This document shows, one piece after another, positions 1 to 11,230 of a DNA stretch of 64,000 bases; positions within the stretch are counted from its first letter, which is position 1, and every line of letters starts with the position of its first letter. Below the pieces are notes generated by a model. The model saw only the letters and a program-made list of their open reading frames with translations. It was not told the DNA's origin and ran no database searches. Origin of the DNA: Flaccisagitta enflata (Eukaryota; Chaetognatha; Sagittoidea; Aphragmophora); contig OZ231127.1 in the NCBI GenBank assembly GCA_965153355.1, positions 50,840,001 to 50,904,000 of the forward strand. The letters run 5' to 3'. The translations under genes were made by a program, and so were the position numbers.

Positions 1-50
1 ATTACATTATTGCATCATTCCACAAGGTTGGTGCAATATTCCATCCACCT

Positions 51-440
51 GCTTTGTCCGTCCGTCTGCGGGGGAAGAGGAGGAGGAAAATTTTGCACTA
101 TAAAAGGGGAGGCTTCCAGATGCAGATGAGATTTTGCTCTTCAGGGCCTTGTTTCTTCCTGAACCTCCACAGGGAAAATAATCATTTATTCAAACTGGAG
201 TTTCTCAAACTTTGACGAAAACTCCAACTGTCCCTTTTTGTCAAAAGGTCAAGTCAGGTTAAAAATTCCATGTTACTTGACATGAAATGCTATCTTGAAA
301 ACCGTTTGTCGTAGAGCTTTCTAAGTGTCACCAAAAGTTCCATTTGACAACTAGATGTAAGTTGATGTTAGACATGTCGCAACATAAGAAGACATGGATG
401 GTTCCAGAGTTATGATGGAAAAACTGAAACTCACCATAAT
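51..440 (+). repeat. Left arm of inverted-repeat element
   Basis: The segment reappears as its reverse complement at about 1190-1400 and again at 1480-1850, on the far side of a minisatellite. Shared landmarks are a TATAAAAG stretch at 99-106, a block reading TGACAACTAGATGTAAG, and an end at ATATGCAAATGAGG. The arm carries an ATGCAAAT octamer. The whole looks like a fold-back, non-autonomous element. The left boundary may lie outside the window. Confidence 0.7.
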
Positions 441-454
441 ATGCAAATGAGGAG

Positions 455-1190
455 AGAGATGATGCAATATAAATGCTACATTCCATAGGGCTGATGCAAT
501 ATAATGAAACAGTGCATCATCCCATTGCGCTGATGCAATAAACTGAATTATTGCATCATCCCACAGGGCTGATGCAATACAATAAGATATTGCATCACCC
601 CATGGGAATGATGTAATAAACTGAAATATTGCATCATCCCATTGCGCTGATGCAATAAACTGAAATATTGCATCATCCCATAGGGCTGATGCAATAAAAT
701 GAAATATTGCATCATCCCATGGGAATGATGTAATGAAATAGAATATTGCATCATCCCATTGTGCTGATGCAATAAACAGAAATATTGCATCATCCCATAG
801 GGCTGATGCAATAAAATGAAATATTGCATCATCCCATGGGAATGATGTAATGAAATAGAATATTGCATCATCCCATTGTGCTGATGCAATAAACTGAATT
901 ATTGCATCATCCCATATGGCAGATGCAATGAAATGAAGTATTGCATCATCCCATTAGGCTGATGCAATAAACAAAAATATTGCATCATCCTATAGGGCTG
1001 ATGCAATAAAATGAAATATTACATCATCCCATAGGGCAAATGTAATAAGATGATATATTACATCATCCCACAGGGCTGATGCAATAAGATGAAATATTGC
1101 ATCGTCTCAACGGGCTGATGCAATGATATGAGATATTGTATCATTCCATAGGGCTGATGCAATGAAATGAAATATTGCATCATCTCATGG
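455..1190. repeat. 39-bp minisatellite (TTGCATCATCCCATAGGGC)
   Basis: About 18 degenerate head-to-tail copies of a roughly 39-bp unit alternate TTGCATCATCCCA with GGGCTGATGCAATA. Each unit is itself imperfectly palindromic (TGCATCAT / ATGATGCA). Because 39 is a multiple of 3, a spurious 113-codon frame stays open on the minus strand. The array sits between the arms of an inverted repeat. Confidence 0.9.
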
Positions 1191-1850
1191 GGCTTTACCA
1201 CAAACCTCATTTGCATATTATGGTGTCTTTCAGTTTTTCTATCATAACTCTGGAACTACTTATGTCACATTATGTTGCGACATGTCTAACATCAACTTAC
1301 ATCTAGTTGTCAAATGGAACTTTTGGTGACACTTAAAAAGCTCTACGACAAACCGTTTCTGAGATAGCATTTCATGTCATGTAACATGGAATTGACAAGG
1401 TCACTTTCCCTTTCTAACCTGATAAGTGAAAGAAAAAGCAAGAGTTTCAGTAAGAGTGAGAAATTGAAGTGTACGTAATTTTCCTCATTTGCATATTATG
1501 GTGAGTTTCAGTTTTTCCATCATAACTCTGGAACCATCCATGTCCTCTTATGTTGCAACATGTCTAACATCAACTTACATCTAGTTGTCAAATGGAACTT
1601 TTGGTGACACTTAGAAAGCTCTACGACAAACGGTTTCTGAGATAGCATTTCATGTCATGTAGCATGAAACTCTGGATGTCACTTTACCCTTCAGACCTGA
1701 TAAGTAACAGGAATAAATATTTTATTACCTGTGGAGGTTCAGGGATAAGATTTGCTCTGCAGAGCAAAATCTCATCTGCCTGTGGAAGCCTCCTCTTATA
1801 TAGTGCAAAATTTTCCTCCTCAACCCCTTCCTCCTCATCATGCATTATGC
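1191..1850 (-). repeat. Right arms of inverted-repeat element (duplicated)
   Basis: Two direct copies (about 1195-1400 and 1483-1680) of the same roughly 200-bp block are each reverse-complementary to 240-440. They are followed at 1690-1850 by the reverse complement of 60-190, including an inverted TATA-like stretch near 1795-1803. A local palindrome (TTTGCTCTGCAGAGCAAA, 1751-1768) lies within it. Confidence 0.7.
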
Positions 1851-1930
1851 AATAATGGACTTGCCCAGGCCTTTCCTCATAGGATGATGCAATATGAGGA
1901 GGAGGGGGAGGAAGAGGAGAAATTGGTCCC

Positions 1931-1938
1931 TATAAAAG
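1931..1938 (+). promoter_or_regulatory. TATA box candidate upstream of the USP-like ORF
   Basis: TATAAAAG followed by GGGAGGC gives a strong core-promoter match. The same TATAAAAGGGGAGGC string occurs at 99-113 in the inverted-repeat arm, so it belongs to a repeated promoter-like module. It lies about 650 bp before the USP-like ORF, which leaves room for a leader with introns. Use by that ORF is inference. Confidence 0.4.
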
Positions 1939-2060
1939 GGGAGGCATCCTGGAGCAAAGTGTCTTTGTCCTCTGACGGCTAGATCTCAGAGTAACATTCC
2001 TGTACTTGACAGGTCATTAAAAAAAACTACCCCTTTCTTCAAATGTTGCAATTTGAATAG

Positions 2061-2510
2061 ATTCCTGATACTCTACAGGCCGGAAAAAAAAGTGTGGTTT
2101 ATTTGGGTATCTCTGATAGCAAAATCTCAGAGTGTGAATCCTGTAACTCCACAGGTCAGAAAAAATAGTGTGGATTTCTTGAATCTTGAAATTTGAGTTG
2201 TAACATCTTTAAAAAGGGTTTTTATTCTATTCTATTATTTTACTATTCTATTCTTGTAACAGTGCCACCCCAAAGGCCCTTTTCAGGGCCAAACCGGAGA
2301 AACTTTTGTTTATTTCTTTTGTATTTTTTTCTCTCTTTTTTTTCATTTTTGATATTTGAACCTGAGTGATTCTTGATCTCCACAGGCCGGAAAAAATAGT
2401 GTGGTTTATTTGGGTATCTCTGATAGCAAAATCTCAGAGTGTGAATCCTGTAACTCCACAGGTCAGAAAAAATAGAGTGGAAATCTTGATTCTCTTGGAA
2501 TTCAAATTTG
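2061..2510 (+). repeat. Duplicated ~115-bp leader-like block
   Basis: Near-identical blocks at about 2061-2180 and 2369-2490 share GGCCGGAAAAAATAGTGTGG and AGAGTGTGAATCCTGTAAC. A more diverged third copy begins near 1981. Each includes CTCCACAGGTC, which resembles a splice junction. They may be duplicated 5' untranslated exons, or simply repeats. I see no coding potential. Confidence 0.55.
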
Positions 2511-2585
2511 ACTACCTGACTGACTTTCAAATTTTCATTTCCTTCTTTTTGATTTATTTCTTTTTTTTCCTTTCTCGGCCTCAAA

Positions 2586-3236
2586 ATGAGTCAATTACAG
2601 TTACCTCAGTTACTTCTTAGGAATGATAAGGTACATAGGAACTTGTGCTCTCTTAACAGTATCCTTCAGTTACTTCGCCACATTCCAGAATTTCTTTCCC
2701 AGTTGTCTGAGTGGAAGAATGCTTCCCCCTTCCTCAATGAGCTTAGTCAAGTACTCTCAAAAACAGGGAGAAATGAAGTGACAAGTGCCTTACAAGTTCG
2801 TCATCTCTTAGCTCAAGCAACAGGACAGCCCCTGAATTCAGGTGCCCAATATGATACAGTGGAGCTTTTCAGCTTTCTACTTGAACATTGTCCCAGTCAG
2901 ATGTTTGTGTTCTCTGTGGATCATCAGTATAGATTTAGAGTAAATGATCGCACCTCACCATGCCCAACTTGTCATCAGTATCCTCCATCATTCCCAAGCA
3001 CTGACACAATCCTCAAGGTGGCCATTCCTGCATCAAGGGTAGCAATACCACTGCAAGATTTGATCAAGCAACACTTTGCCATTCACTCTCAGTTTGATGG
3101 AAGAAGCTGTGGAAATTGTTTAACCAAAATGCACAAAGAAACTCGCTTGATGAAAATTTATGAGACAAAAAACAGTTCCTTTATCCCTTTTTCTTTACCT
3201 TCTCTTTTCCCCCAGTTGAATGCTACCTCTGAATAG
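2586..3236 (+). CDS. Ubiquitin-specific protease-like (peptidase C19) ORF, C-terminally truncated
   Basis: This 216-codon ORF resembles the N-terminal half of a USP deubiquitinase, an enzyme family that hydrolyses isopeptide bonds of ubiquitin. Residues 19-28 (NLCSLNSILQ) match the Cys box, with C21 as putative nucleophile. Residues 88-99 (QYDTVELFSFLL) match the QDxxEF box. CxxC pairs at 126/129 and 175/178 fit the USP zinc-ribbon fingers. The His box and catalytic Asp/Asn are absent: the frame runs into a pyrimidine-rich tract and stops. It is therefore either the first coding exon of a longer gene, a truncated pseudogene, or a cargo protein of a mobile element. TATA-type and duplicated leader-like blocks precede it. 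The start is the first ATG after a long pyrimidine tract. The USP assignment is by motif only. Confidence 0.6.
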   Translation: MSQLQLPQLLLRNDKVHRNLCSLNSILQLLRHIPEFLSQLSEWKNASPFLNELSQVLSKTGRNEVTSALQVRHLLAQATGQPLNSGAQYDTVELFSFLLEHCPSQMFVFSVDHQYRFRVNDRTSPCPTCHQYPPSFPSTDTILKVAIPASRVAIPLQDLIKQHFAIHSQFDGRSCGNCLTKMHKETRLMKIYETKNSSFIPFSLPSLFPQLNATSE

Positions 3237-3280
3237 TTTTCAAATTGCCACAAGCTTTCTGTTCTTCCTTTTTTTTCTTT

Positions 3281-3310
3281 TTCTTTCTTTTATCTCTCTC
3301 TTTCTCTCTT

Positions 3311-3375
<65 letters not shown>

Positions 3376-3408
3376 CTTCTCCTCCTCCTTCTCCTCCTTC
3401 TTCTCCAT
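3281..3408. repeat. (CT)n microsatellite
   Basis: Pure CT dinucleotides over about 85 bp, then CTC/CTT triplets. It directly follows the USP-like ORF. Confidence 0.95.
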
Positions 3409-3411
3409 ACC

Positions 3412-3690
3412 CCCCCTTCGAGGCCCAATTCCTAGCCTCGAGGCTCAAATCCCAGCCTCGAGGCTCAAATCCCAACCTCGAGGCTCAAATCCAAGCCTCG
3501 AGGCTAAAATCCTAGCCTCGAGGCTCAAATCCCAGCCTCGAAGCTCAAATCCCAGCCTCGAAGCTCAAATCCCAGCCTCGAAGCTCAAATCCCAGCCTTG
3601 AAGATAAAATCCCAGCCTTGAAGCTCAAATCCTAGCCTCCAGGCTCAAATCCCAGCCTCCAGGCCCTAATTCCAGCCTTGAGGCTAAAAT
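3412..3690. repeat. 20-bp minisatellite (CTCGAGGCTCAAATCCCAGC)
   Basis: About 14 copies of a 20-bp unit. The reverse complement is close to the unit of the minisatellite at 14376-14580. Both lie next to a GGGCCNCTTCGGGGCC-type block (here 3710-3728), so they probably belong to the same element family. Confidence 0.9.
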
Positions 3691-3758
3691 AGAATCAGCA
3701 TAGATCATGGGCCCCTTCGGGGCCACTGCCCCATTAACCACCTCACACCCACATACAC

Positions 3759-3763
<5 letters not shown>

Positions 3764-3804
<41 letters not shown>

Positions 3805-3850
3805 GCGACTATTTCTCTTCCTCTCTCTCTGTCACACCGCTGGGGACAAC
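3764..3850. repeat. (CT)n microsatellite
   Basis: CT dinucleotide run with a degenerate tail. Confidence 0.9.
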
Positions 3851-5620
3851 AATTCAATTTGTGGCTTTCAAAAGCAGAAGTCTGAGCGGCGAAAGAGAAT
3901 AAATGCGAAATGTGCAACTTTTTGGCTCAACAACGAATAAAAGCGACAAAGTCGCGCTTTTCTGGAACTTTTTTCTGGTTCCTTCTTTTTTCTGTTGTAA
4001 TCTCTTTCCGTCTTCCTCCTCCTGCTCTTCCTCCTTCTTGCTCTTCCTCGATCCTCCCTGTCCTCTGCTTCCACTTCCTCTTCTCACTCTTTTCCCCGAA
4101 TGAATCTTCTCACTAATCCCTCTGTAATGTGTATTGTATCCCTAAAGATAGAGGTACAGTAATATCCCGCTATAACGGACCAAAGGACAATAAAAATCTA
4201 CCTATTATTGTAATTAAATCTTGTTTTTCAGTATCTTTTTTTAATTTGTCTTTTTTTTAAGCAAGAACAATAATATGCTGATACAAATAAATTGTATTTT
4301 TCGTTTAACATTCATTATAATGGATGTCAGCTGTTGCCACTTTTTTGGATGGGTATTCCAAACTGTCATTTTGTCAAAACAAGATCAAGTACAGAAGCTG
4401 TAACTTACTTATTAAAATGATAGTTGTGAAAGTTTGCGAATGAACATTAGTTAGAACTCCTAAGGCTCTTGTCCTTTTTTTAGTTTGGTTTAGTGGTGAT
4501 GTTGTTCTTTACACACATGGAAACATGAAGGAAGTTATGATATGAGTACCAACTAAATAGATAACCCAATACAGTCACAACCCACTGTATTAGATCCAAG
4601 AGCAACGGAAATCCACGTATAACAGACATAGAAACTTTGCTCCTTCATGTTATTTCCCTGTTTTTCTCATATTGGTAATAAAAAGAATCCACCTTCAGCC
4701 ATAAAAAATTATTAGTCCCAAGCCCTCCGCTTTTGCAGAGCTCAATTGTATTTTGCATAGGTGATGCTAAGAAGTTAGGTTCTCATGGCTTGACAATTGG
4801 TTTGAGGATCCTCCTATGAGCAACCTAAAAAAAAACTATTTGAGTAAAGTTATAGGACAACTGCACTTTTTCCAAAGACTTAAGATCTATCCAATGACTC
4901 AAATTACAAAGCCAATCTGGGATTCAATATTTGACCTTTAAAAAAAAACTAGCACGCCCCAGAAAGTTTTGAAAGCGAGTGGTTTTTAACTTTCAATTGC
5001 TAGACAAAACCTGGCAGCTGTTACTTAAATGAAACTTTGATCTAGCATGCCTCTACTCTTCCTGACAAGCGCATGGCTTGTACAAAGTTTCAATCTGCAT
5101 TTTCATAACTTGTTCTTCGGAAACAGCTGATCCCTGCAATATGGGATGTCAAGGGACTGATGGATTTTATCTGTCATATGTTGATTTCCATTATTGCCAA
5201 TGTAAGAGATACATGTAGGGACCAAGACTTAAAGGCAGATTTCTGTTATTTTTGGATCTGGTACAGTGGAGTGTCATTGTGCATATATTCACTCTCCCGT
5301 ATTGCTTTTTCTACACGACATTTACAGCTGAACCCTCAAATAATGCTACCAAGACGAAAAGATTTTTGTTATTGGAGGCTTTCTGTTCTTGCCTTTGAAG
5401 CTGTCACTCGGCCTTCAACTAGGTCATTCTTTGAATTCAATTTATTGTTCTATTGGTCAAGCCAAAAGTCATCGCGTTCGTCCGGCGTTCAAATGAACTT
5501 GTTTTCCACCGAAGGCGTAGCTAGTAAACAAAGGTGGTAAATTCATTCATGCGTCCGCGCTCGGATGAAACTCAATATCATTTCGTTGTTTGGCTTCAGC
5601 CTCTTAATACAAGATTAAGT
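3851..5620. other. Gene-poor AT-rich stretch with DNA-transposon end fragments
   Basis: No convincing coding exon. Short matches to TACAGT-type ends of Tc1/mariner-pogo elements occur at about 4152 (TACAGTAATATCCCGCTATA) and 4570-4620. An open frame at 5160-5540 has no recognisable domain and overlaps sequence resembling element ends, so I did not call it. Confidence 0.4.
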
Positions 5621-5623
5621 AGG

Positions 5624-5780
<157 letters not shown>

Positions 5781-5789
5781 ACTGACTAA

Positions 5790-7500
5790 GAGGTCAACTT
5801 AAGATAAAGTCAACAGCTGTACTCCTAAGTTCTTTTCAAAGGTGCCGGGGCGGGTGTAGAAATTGTGTCAGCCACAGAAGACATATCGTTTTACCCGCGG
5901 TACTTCTATTTAACCCAGCTGAGGTTGTCATCATGCGCCCCGCCTCACGATTTATGATTTTGCATTTATCATTTTGTGCAAATTTGGCTTTTGCATATGT
6001 GAAAAGTTAAAAGGATCACATGTTGCCCCTGGCAGAAGACGTTTTCTTCCTTTTCATTCGCCGGTACCATTTTTGACAACTGTTTGTACACCAGCGACGC
6101 GATGATGGTGGCTTCTTTTGTTTGGTGCGCGGGATTCAACATCGAAGAGGAAATTCGACTCCGAAAAGAGCGCGAGTCAGTGCGTAGTGAACTTTAGTGC
6201 CGATCAGAAAAGTGAAAAACAAGGCCAAGAGGTGCGCAGTGTGGATTGTCAAACGTTTGCGTTACCGACTGCACAACCGACCGACCACAACCAGTTATAG
6301 AGGCGCTTTGGCACACCTAAACAGGCCGAGTTGTCTAGTTTGATAGCGCACAAAAAACAACCCACAACCATTTGATCAACATCCTTGAGAAATGCCCGGT
6401 ATTCATTTACTTCAAGGCACTCCCATCTGTTTTCAAATATCTTTAAGGGGGTGATAGATTTGGGGTTGGGTTAGGGTTGGGTTAGGGTTGGGGATAGGGA
6501 TATGGTTGGGGATGGAGTTAGGGTTATGGAAAGTGCTAGGGGTGGGTTGATTCTTTTTATGTTTCAGCTAGAGTTCGCTTTTCTTAACAGGACCTTCGAG
6601 AAAGAAATCTCGTGTTTCATTGTGAGAAGTTTTTTAATGTCCATTTCTTATACTTGTAAACTCGTTTTGGAGTTGTCGGTATTTCTATCCCACATCCTCC
6701 ACCCCATTTCAAAGTCATTTCAGTACGATGGCAGCAATGACGACCTCGGATGGAGGGTCATTTCCTGCTTCACTATTTCAATGAAGTAGCTTCATCTCTG
6801 GTTTTCCTGAAAGCTGATGGGCGTGAATAAACTGAATATAGTGTTGTACCTAGCGCTGTAACTGTTGACCAAAAAGAAAACAAGTGCAATACCTCTTTGG
6901 AATTGAAGCTTTGACTCTAAACAAAATATATTCGATTATCTGATATTCAATTCTCTTCCAAGTTGATAGTATGAACAGAGCTATCGCGCCACTTGCAAGG
7001 ATGAGGAATTAATTGTCAGGAATTTTATATTCACTCAATGATGCCTTGAATGAATGAATGAATGAATTTTTATTTTGAAACATGGATAGCCCATAAAAGT
7101 CTAGCAATACAACTTTTTTCCAATGGGGTCCGTGACAAAACAATTCATAACAGTTCAAAGATAGAATTTAAGAATAAACGACTAAAAACTTGATTTAAAC
7201 TCGTTTAAGAAATATACAGGTCAACGATTAAAAACTTGATTTAAACTCGTTTAAAAAAAAAAGATCCTTTTTTGGCTTTCAGAAAAACAAAAGCTTCTGG
7301 TTCTTCCTCCAGACAGTAAGACCAAAGGAGGCCCTCTTTACACTGCTGTTATTGCTCCTACGGTACATAATCGCTTACTCTCTGACTAACTCACCAACAA
7401 ATTGAGGGATCTACACTTAGTAACAAAGACAGGCGCATCGCACAATACTGCGAGTGGGACCTAAGAACACAACATTTTAATCGACAAAATCTTCTCGTTT
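5790..7500. other. Non-repetitive stretch without a recognised gene
   Basis: A GC-richer patch at 6060-6310 has codon-like texture. One frame from an ATG at 6102 encodes about 25 residues rich in Glu and Arg before a GTGCGT donor-like site, and another frame is open at 6118-6300. Neither has a recognisable domain. A direct repeat of about 40 bp (GATTTAAACTCGTTTAA) lies at 7171-7253. Confidence 0.3.
6463..6500. repeat. Degenerate telomere-like (GGGTTAGGGTT) tract
   Basis: Several alternating TTGGGTTAGGG units, trailing off in GGTTGGGGATAGGG. It resembles an interstitial telomeric sequence, but it is short and imperfect. Confidence 0.45.
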
Positions 7501-7516
7501 CAACGGTGTGTTTGTG

Positions 7517-7788
<272 letters not shown>

Positions 7789-7948
7789 TCGATTTAAGAA
7801 AAATTAACATTGACAAATTGTAATCACAGTGATGATTTCAAGATCACTCAGATTCATCCATTTTTAAAAAAGATGTACATCTTGGATTGATATATTTTGT
7901 CCAACATGGGTTGAACTTTTACCAACACATTGTAAAACAATGAATGTA

Positions 7949-9196
7949 TTACAACGCTTCGCAAATGAAGCTGAACTTTTTGTATCTGTTAAAGCGATCA
8001 CTAACATACCACTTTCTTCCGCTCCATACACTTCCCATAGCAACGTAAACATTTTCAGTGTTGGCCTGATTCCTGCGACTATTAGTATCGTAACTTGCTC
8101 CCCAATTAGCAAAGCCAATTGGTTGGCCGGTTTGAACCCAGATGAAGTCGTTTCCAACGCCGGTTCTTTTCCCTCCAAGGAGCCAATTATTATTGGCCCA
8201 ATTGAGCATTGTATCTTCTTTGAGGGTGCGCACGATAAACTCATATTCAGCCGACGTCTCGATAGCAACTAAATCACCTCCAAGCCCCTGAAGATTTTGA
8301 TTTTTGAAAATTTGCACGTTTAGATGTACAGTAGGACCCCGCCTCATCGGTTCCATTGGGACTGAAGATTTCTATTTTTATCTCAGGGTAATATTTAATG
8401 AGGGGTGAAATCACATTAAAAGCTATCATTTGGGACCTCAAAATGTTGACCTTTATTCATGGGAAACCTTTAAAAGCGAGGCTGTTATTGCGAGGTTCCA
8501 CTGTATTTCATAATCTTTTTGCAATACTGTTTAGGGTGAACTACAAGAAAACATGCCCAGATACACGGCAATCCAGTCGCAGACGGTTGGGCAGGAGAAG
8601 TAATGCGATAACCACTCGCATAACCTTTTTTTGAAAATGAGAATTCCATACTTCTCAAAAACTGTCTGATGAACTTGCGACTAGAAAAGTAGCAATATTA
8701 CAGTTCTAAATCAAGGTTGATCATTAGTTTTTAGTCGCGTGCTACGCGACTCTACACCCCGTATGTCGGTCTGTTGGTTGGTCGCTCGGTCCGTCGGTTG
8801 GTTGGTCGGTCCCCTTTTTACTTTTTCGGCGTTTTTTATCTTTTTGAGCATATGGCTCCTGCCCAGATGACCCATTGACCTTCTCCAGCACTGCTCCTGC
8901 CCACCCGCACGCGACTACGGTAGCCGTGTATCCGGCCTTGTTCTTTTATTCCATTGCTATCTGTTGGTATGTTAATTGAAAATCGCCATGGGCCTGTAAT
9001 CTTGTTAAAATTTTGATGTAAGAAGTCATGTCCAATGATACCTGGCAATGATCCCTTGATCTTTCATTATCTCTAGCCCATCGCAAACGTTGAAGGTCGG
9101 ATACAAAAAGGTAGCAGTTTCCATTAAATTCATGGTAGCGTCTCTCTGGATGATTTTCTGATTCTTGTTTGAAAGCGGCACACGGCGACGATATAG
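7949..9196 (-). CDS. C-type-lectin-like domain protein, two exons seen
   Basis: Exon A lies at 9196-9042 and exon B at 8287-7949, both read on the minus strand. The donor is CAG/GTATCA and the acceptor CTTCAG/GGG, and the join is in phase 0. The join gives DHCQ-GLGGDLVAIETSAE, the standard C-type lectin core in which a Cys precedes GGxLVxI. Upstream, GNCYLF supplies the first long-form Cys strand. Downstream are WLLGGKR, WVQTGQPIGFANW and FSFICE, ending in EAL and a TAA stop. The inner Cys pair of the fold is missing (ENVYVAM for ENCV, and VSDRF where the second Cys falls). EPN/QPD calcium-sugar motifs are absent, so classical Ca-dependent carbohydrate binding is unlikely. An acceptor-like TTCAG before 9196 implies an upstream exon, probably with the signal peptide, which I could not locate. 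The first in-frame ATG (9225-9227) would give a poor leader. Confidence 0.75.
8329..8503. mobile_element. 175-bp MITE with CAGT ends and TA target duplication
   Basis: The ends read TA-CAGTAGGACCCCGCC and GCGAGGTTCCACTG-TA, imperfect terminal inverted repeats flanked by TA. This is the pattern of non-autonomous Tc1/mariner-pogo elements. It sits inside the intron of the lectin-like gene. Confidence 0.65.
8545..8625 (-). mobile_element. Fragment of CTTGTT-ended stem-loop element
   Basis: Reverse-complement remnant of the 3' portion: GATACACGGCAATCCAGTCGC followed by GGGCAGGAG. It has decayed and lacks the 5' hairpin. Confidence 0.45.
8731..8942 (+). mobile_element. Stem-loop element, family A, complete
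   Basis: It begins with the hairpin AGTCGCGTGCTACGCGACT, then CTACACCCCG, a GGTCGGTC-type repeat, CTCCTGCCCACCCGCACG, and ends TATCCGGCCTTGTT. The 5' terminal GTCGCGTGC is complementary to GCACGCGAC located about 30 nt before the 3' end, and a small stem (GCCG/CGGC) precedes the CTTGTT end. It lies in the lectin-gene intron. There is no obvious target duplication beyond T runs. Confidence 0.65.
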
Positions 9197-9471
9197 CTGA
9201 ACCAAAACATGGTAAAGGTCGACTCATTATAAATGTCTAAAACCGGGAGAAAGGCGAGCATTTTGCAGTTTATTATACTTTATAGTCAGTGATCGCTATT
9301 CATGTCTACGTTAGACTATATGCGGGTTCAACTGTATGCGGTTCAACCCTGGTGCATTTGATATCTTGACAAAAACAGAAAAATGCCCTCACTTTTTATC
9401 AATTCCTAAATTATCAATAATATCAATAATACACGGGCATCATTCTCAAATGGCAATAACTTTTAAGCTTT

Positions 9472-9644
9472 TTAGTCGCGTGCTACGCGACTCTACACCC
9501 CGCTTTGTCGGTCGGTCGGTCGGTCGGTCACACTTTACTTTTTTTTTTTTTACCTCACCGCTCCTGCCCAAATGGTCTAGTGACCGCAAATACGGCCCCT
9601 GCCCACCCGCACAAGACTTCGGTAGCCGTGTATCCGGCCTTGTT
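9472..9644 (+). mobile_element. Stem-loop element, family A, complete
   Basis: Same 5' hairpin, (GGTC)n core, CCTGCCCACCCGCAC block and CGGCCTTGTT end as the copy at 8731. The core repeat here is five GGTC units followed by a poly-T tract. Confidence 0.65.
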
Positions 9645-9702
9645 CTCCGAGATGCTTCATTCAAATCATTTGGAATCAGTTTTGCTTTAAAGTATATTAC
9701 TT

Positions 9703-9830
9703 TTTAGCCGCGGACACGCGACTCTACACCTTGCCGGTCCGTCCGTCACATTTTTGAATTCCGAGCGGTTTTCGCATTACTGCTCCTGCCCAGCCGTCCG
9801 CGACTGGATTGCCGTGTATCCGGCCTTGTT
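9703..9830 (+). mobile_element. Stem-loop element, family A, short variant
   Basis: The 5' hairpin variant GCCGCGGACACGCGACT is followed by a reduced GTCCGTCC core, CTCCTGCCCAGCCGTCCGCG and a TATCCGGCCTTGTT end. The subterminal GTCCGCGAC matches the GTCGCGGAC-like start, so the end pairing is kept although the sequence changed. Confidence 0.6.
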
Positions 9831-11230
9831 TATTTAAAATTCATTGCTTTAAAGTATAATGATAAAGTATACTGATTTAATCTTGGAAATTTTGATCATT
9901 GTTTTCATTTTATGGGAATTTAAAGTATCGGTAGTTTTAAAGCTAAAACTGAAGAAAATCACCATTTTTCAAGTTTGTTCCTTTTAAAATCGATCTGATT
10001 TTTAGATGCATTCTTGCAAATCTATAAGAGGGTTTGTCCCCCAAAAGTCCATTTATATGTTAAAAACTCTTTGCAAAGTAGGTTTTCGTCATAACTTGTG
10101 AGATTTTTTGTTCAAGCATGCTTTCATTTGCTCAATTGCAAACAATACATCAAATCATTTGAGACTAATCTGGCCTTTGCAGCCCAAACCGTTTTGCAAT
10201 GAGAGCTAGTTAATGATAAACTGTCTCAGTAACTGGAAAAATTACTTTGCATCAGCTGAGACTACATAAATTCCTTCAAATTGATGCTGTAGACAAACTG
10301 ATAGACCTAGACCAATGAAATTTTGACCCAAAAAACATCAAACATACTATCTTGGCGGAAAGAAACGCGACAGTTGCTGAAACTAGCATCAACTTTGAAA
10401 GAGCGCTGCTCCTAAATGAATAAAGCTATAGACTTCAACTTGGTCTCATTTTGAAGATTTGAATCAGACCTTTAAAATGGGCTCAATCTGGGGTCTGTAG
10501 GCTACAGTGTAGCTTATTCCGTTTAAGAGCCGCACTGCTCCAAAGTTGATACTAATTTTAGCAACTGACGCGTTTCCTTCCGCCAAGATGGTAGATTTTG
10601 AGGGAAAACTTATTCCAGAGATGTGAGATGATTAGTCTTTAAATAATAGCCTACTATTTCTTCCATTTGAGCATTAATGCAGTCCTACCTGTGGCTGGCG
10701 TGGTATTTGTCATGACGCCACTCAATAACGACGATATGAAAGCGAGGATGACAATCTCCTTCATGATAGTCATCATCCCTTCTCTAGTTGTTGGGCTCTA
10801 AGAAGACGATTTTAGCGTTCCTGCTCCGGATTGGGTTTAATAACATGAAATTGTATCTAGCCGTCCACGTTGCTACTACAAATGGTTGATCAGTTGGTCG
10901 GTGAGCCTTTTTTGAATACTCACTCACACATACACAAATCAAACTGACTTAAAACCCCACATAATAGAAAAAAAATGGCATTTCAATCATGTGATATACG
11001 GATTGACGGACATGCTGACTAACGGGCTCAGAAAGGCGTAGACTTCTGAACGAATAATGCTAAAATCCGAAATTGGTCCCATTTTTATTCATATCCAATC
11101 GGAGTGACAATGATTTGTTCTACACGAACAAATGCAACTCTTATATACGATACTTGTCTGTCTCACCATTAGCGATGAAAAAAAATTCAATCTGATTAGA
11201 GATAATTCTAAGTCACAGTGTAAACGAAGG
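9831..11230. other. No gene seen; one small inverted repeat
   Basis: The stretch is AT-rich and non-repetitive with no coding signal. Inverted arms at about 10349-10413 and 10538-10598 share CTTGGCGGAA and AACGCG and would form a 250-bp fold-back. Confidence 0.5.

Noticed and set aside
5160-5540. 126-codon ORF
   Set aside because: No recognisable domain, no splice context, and it overlaps sequence resembling DNA-transposon ends.
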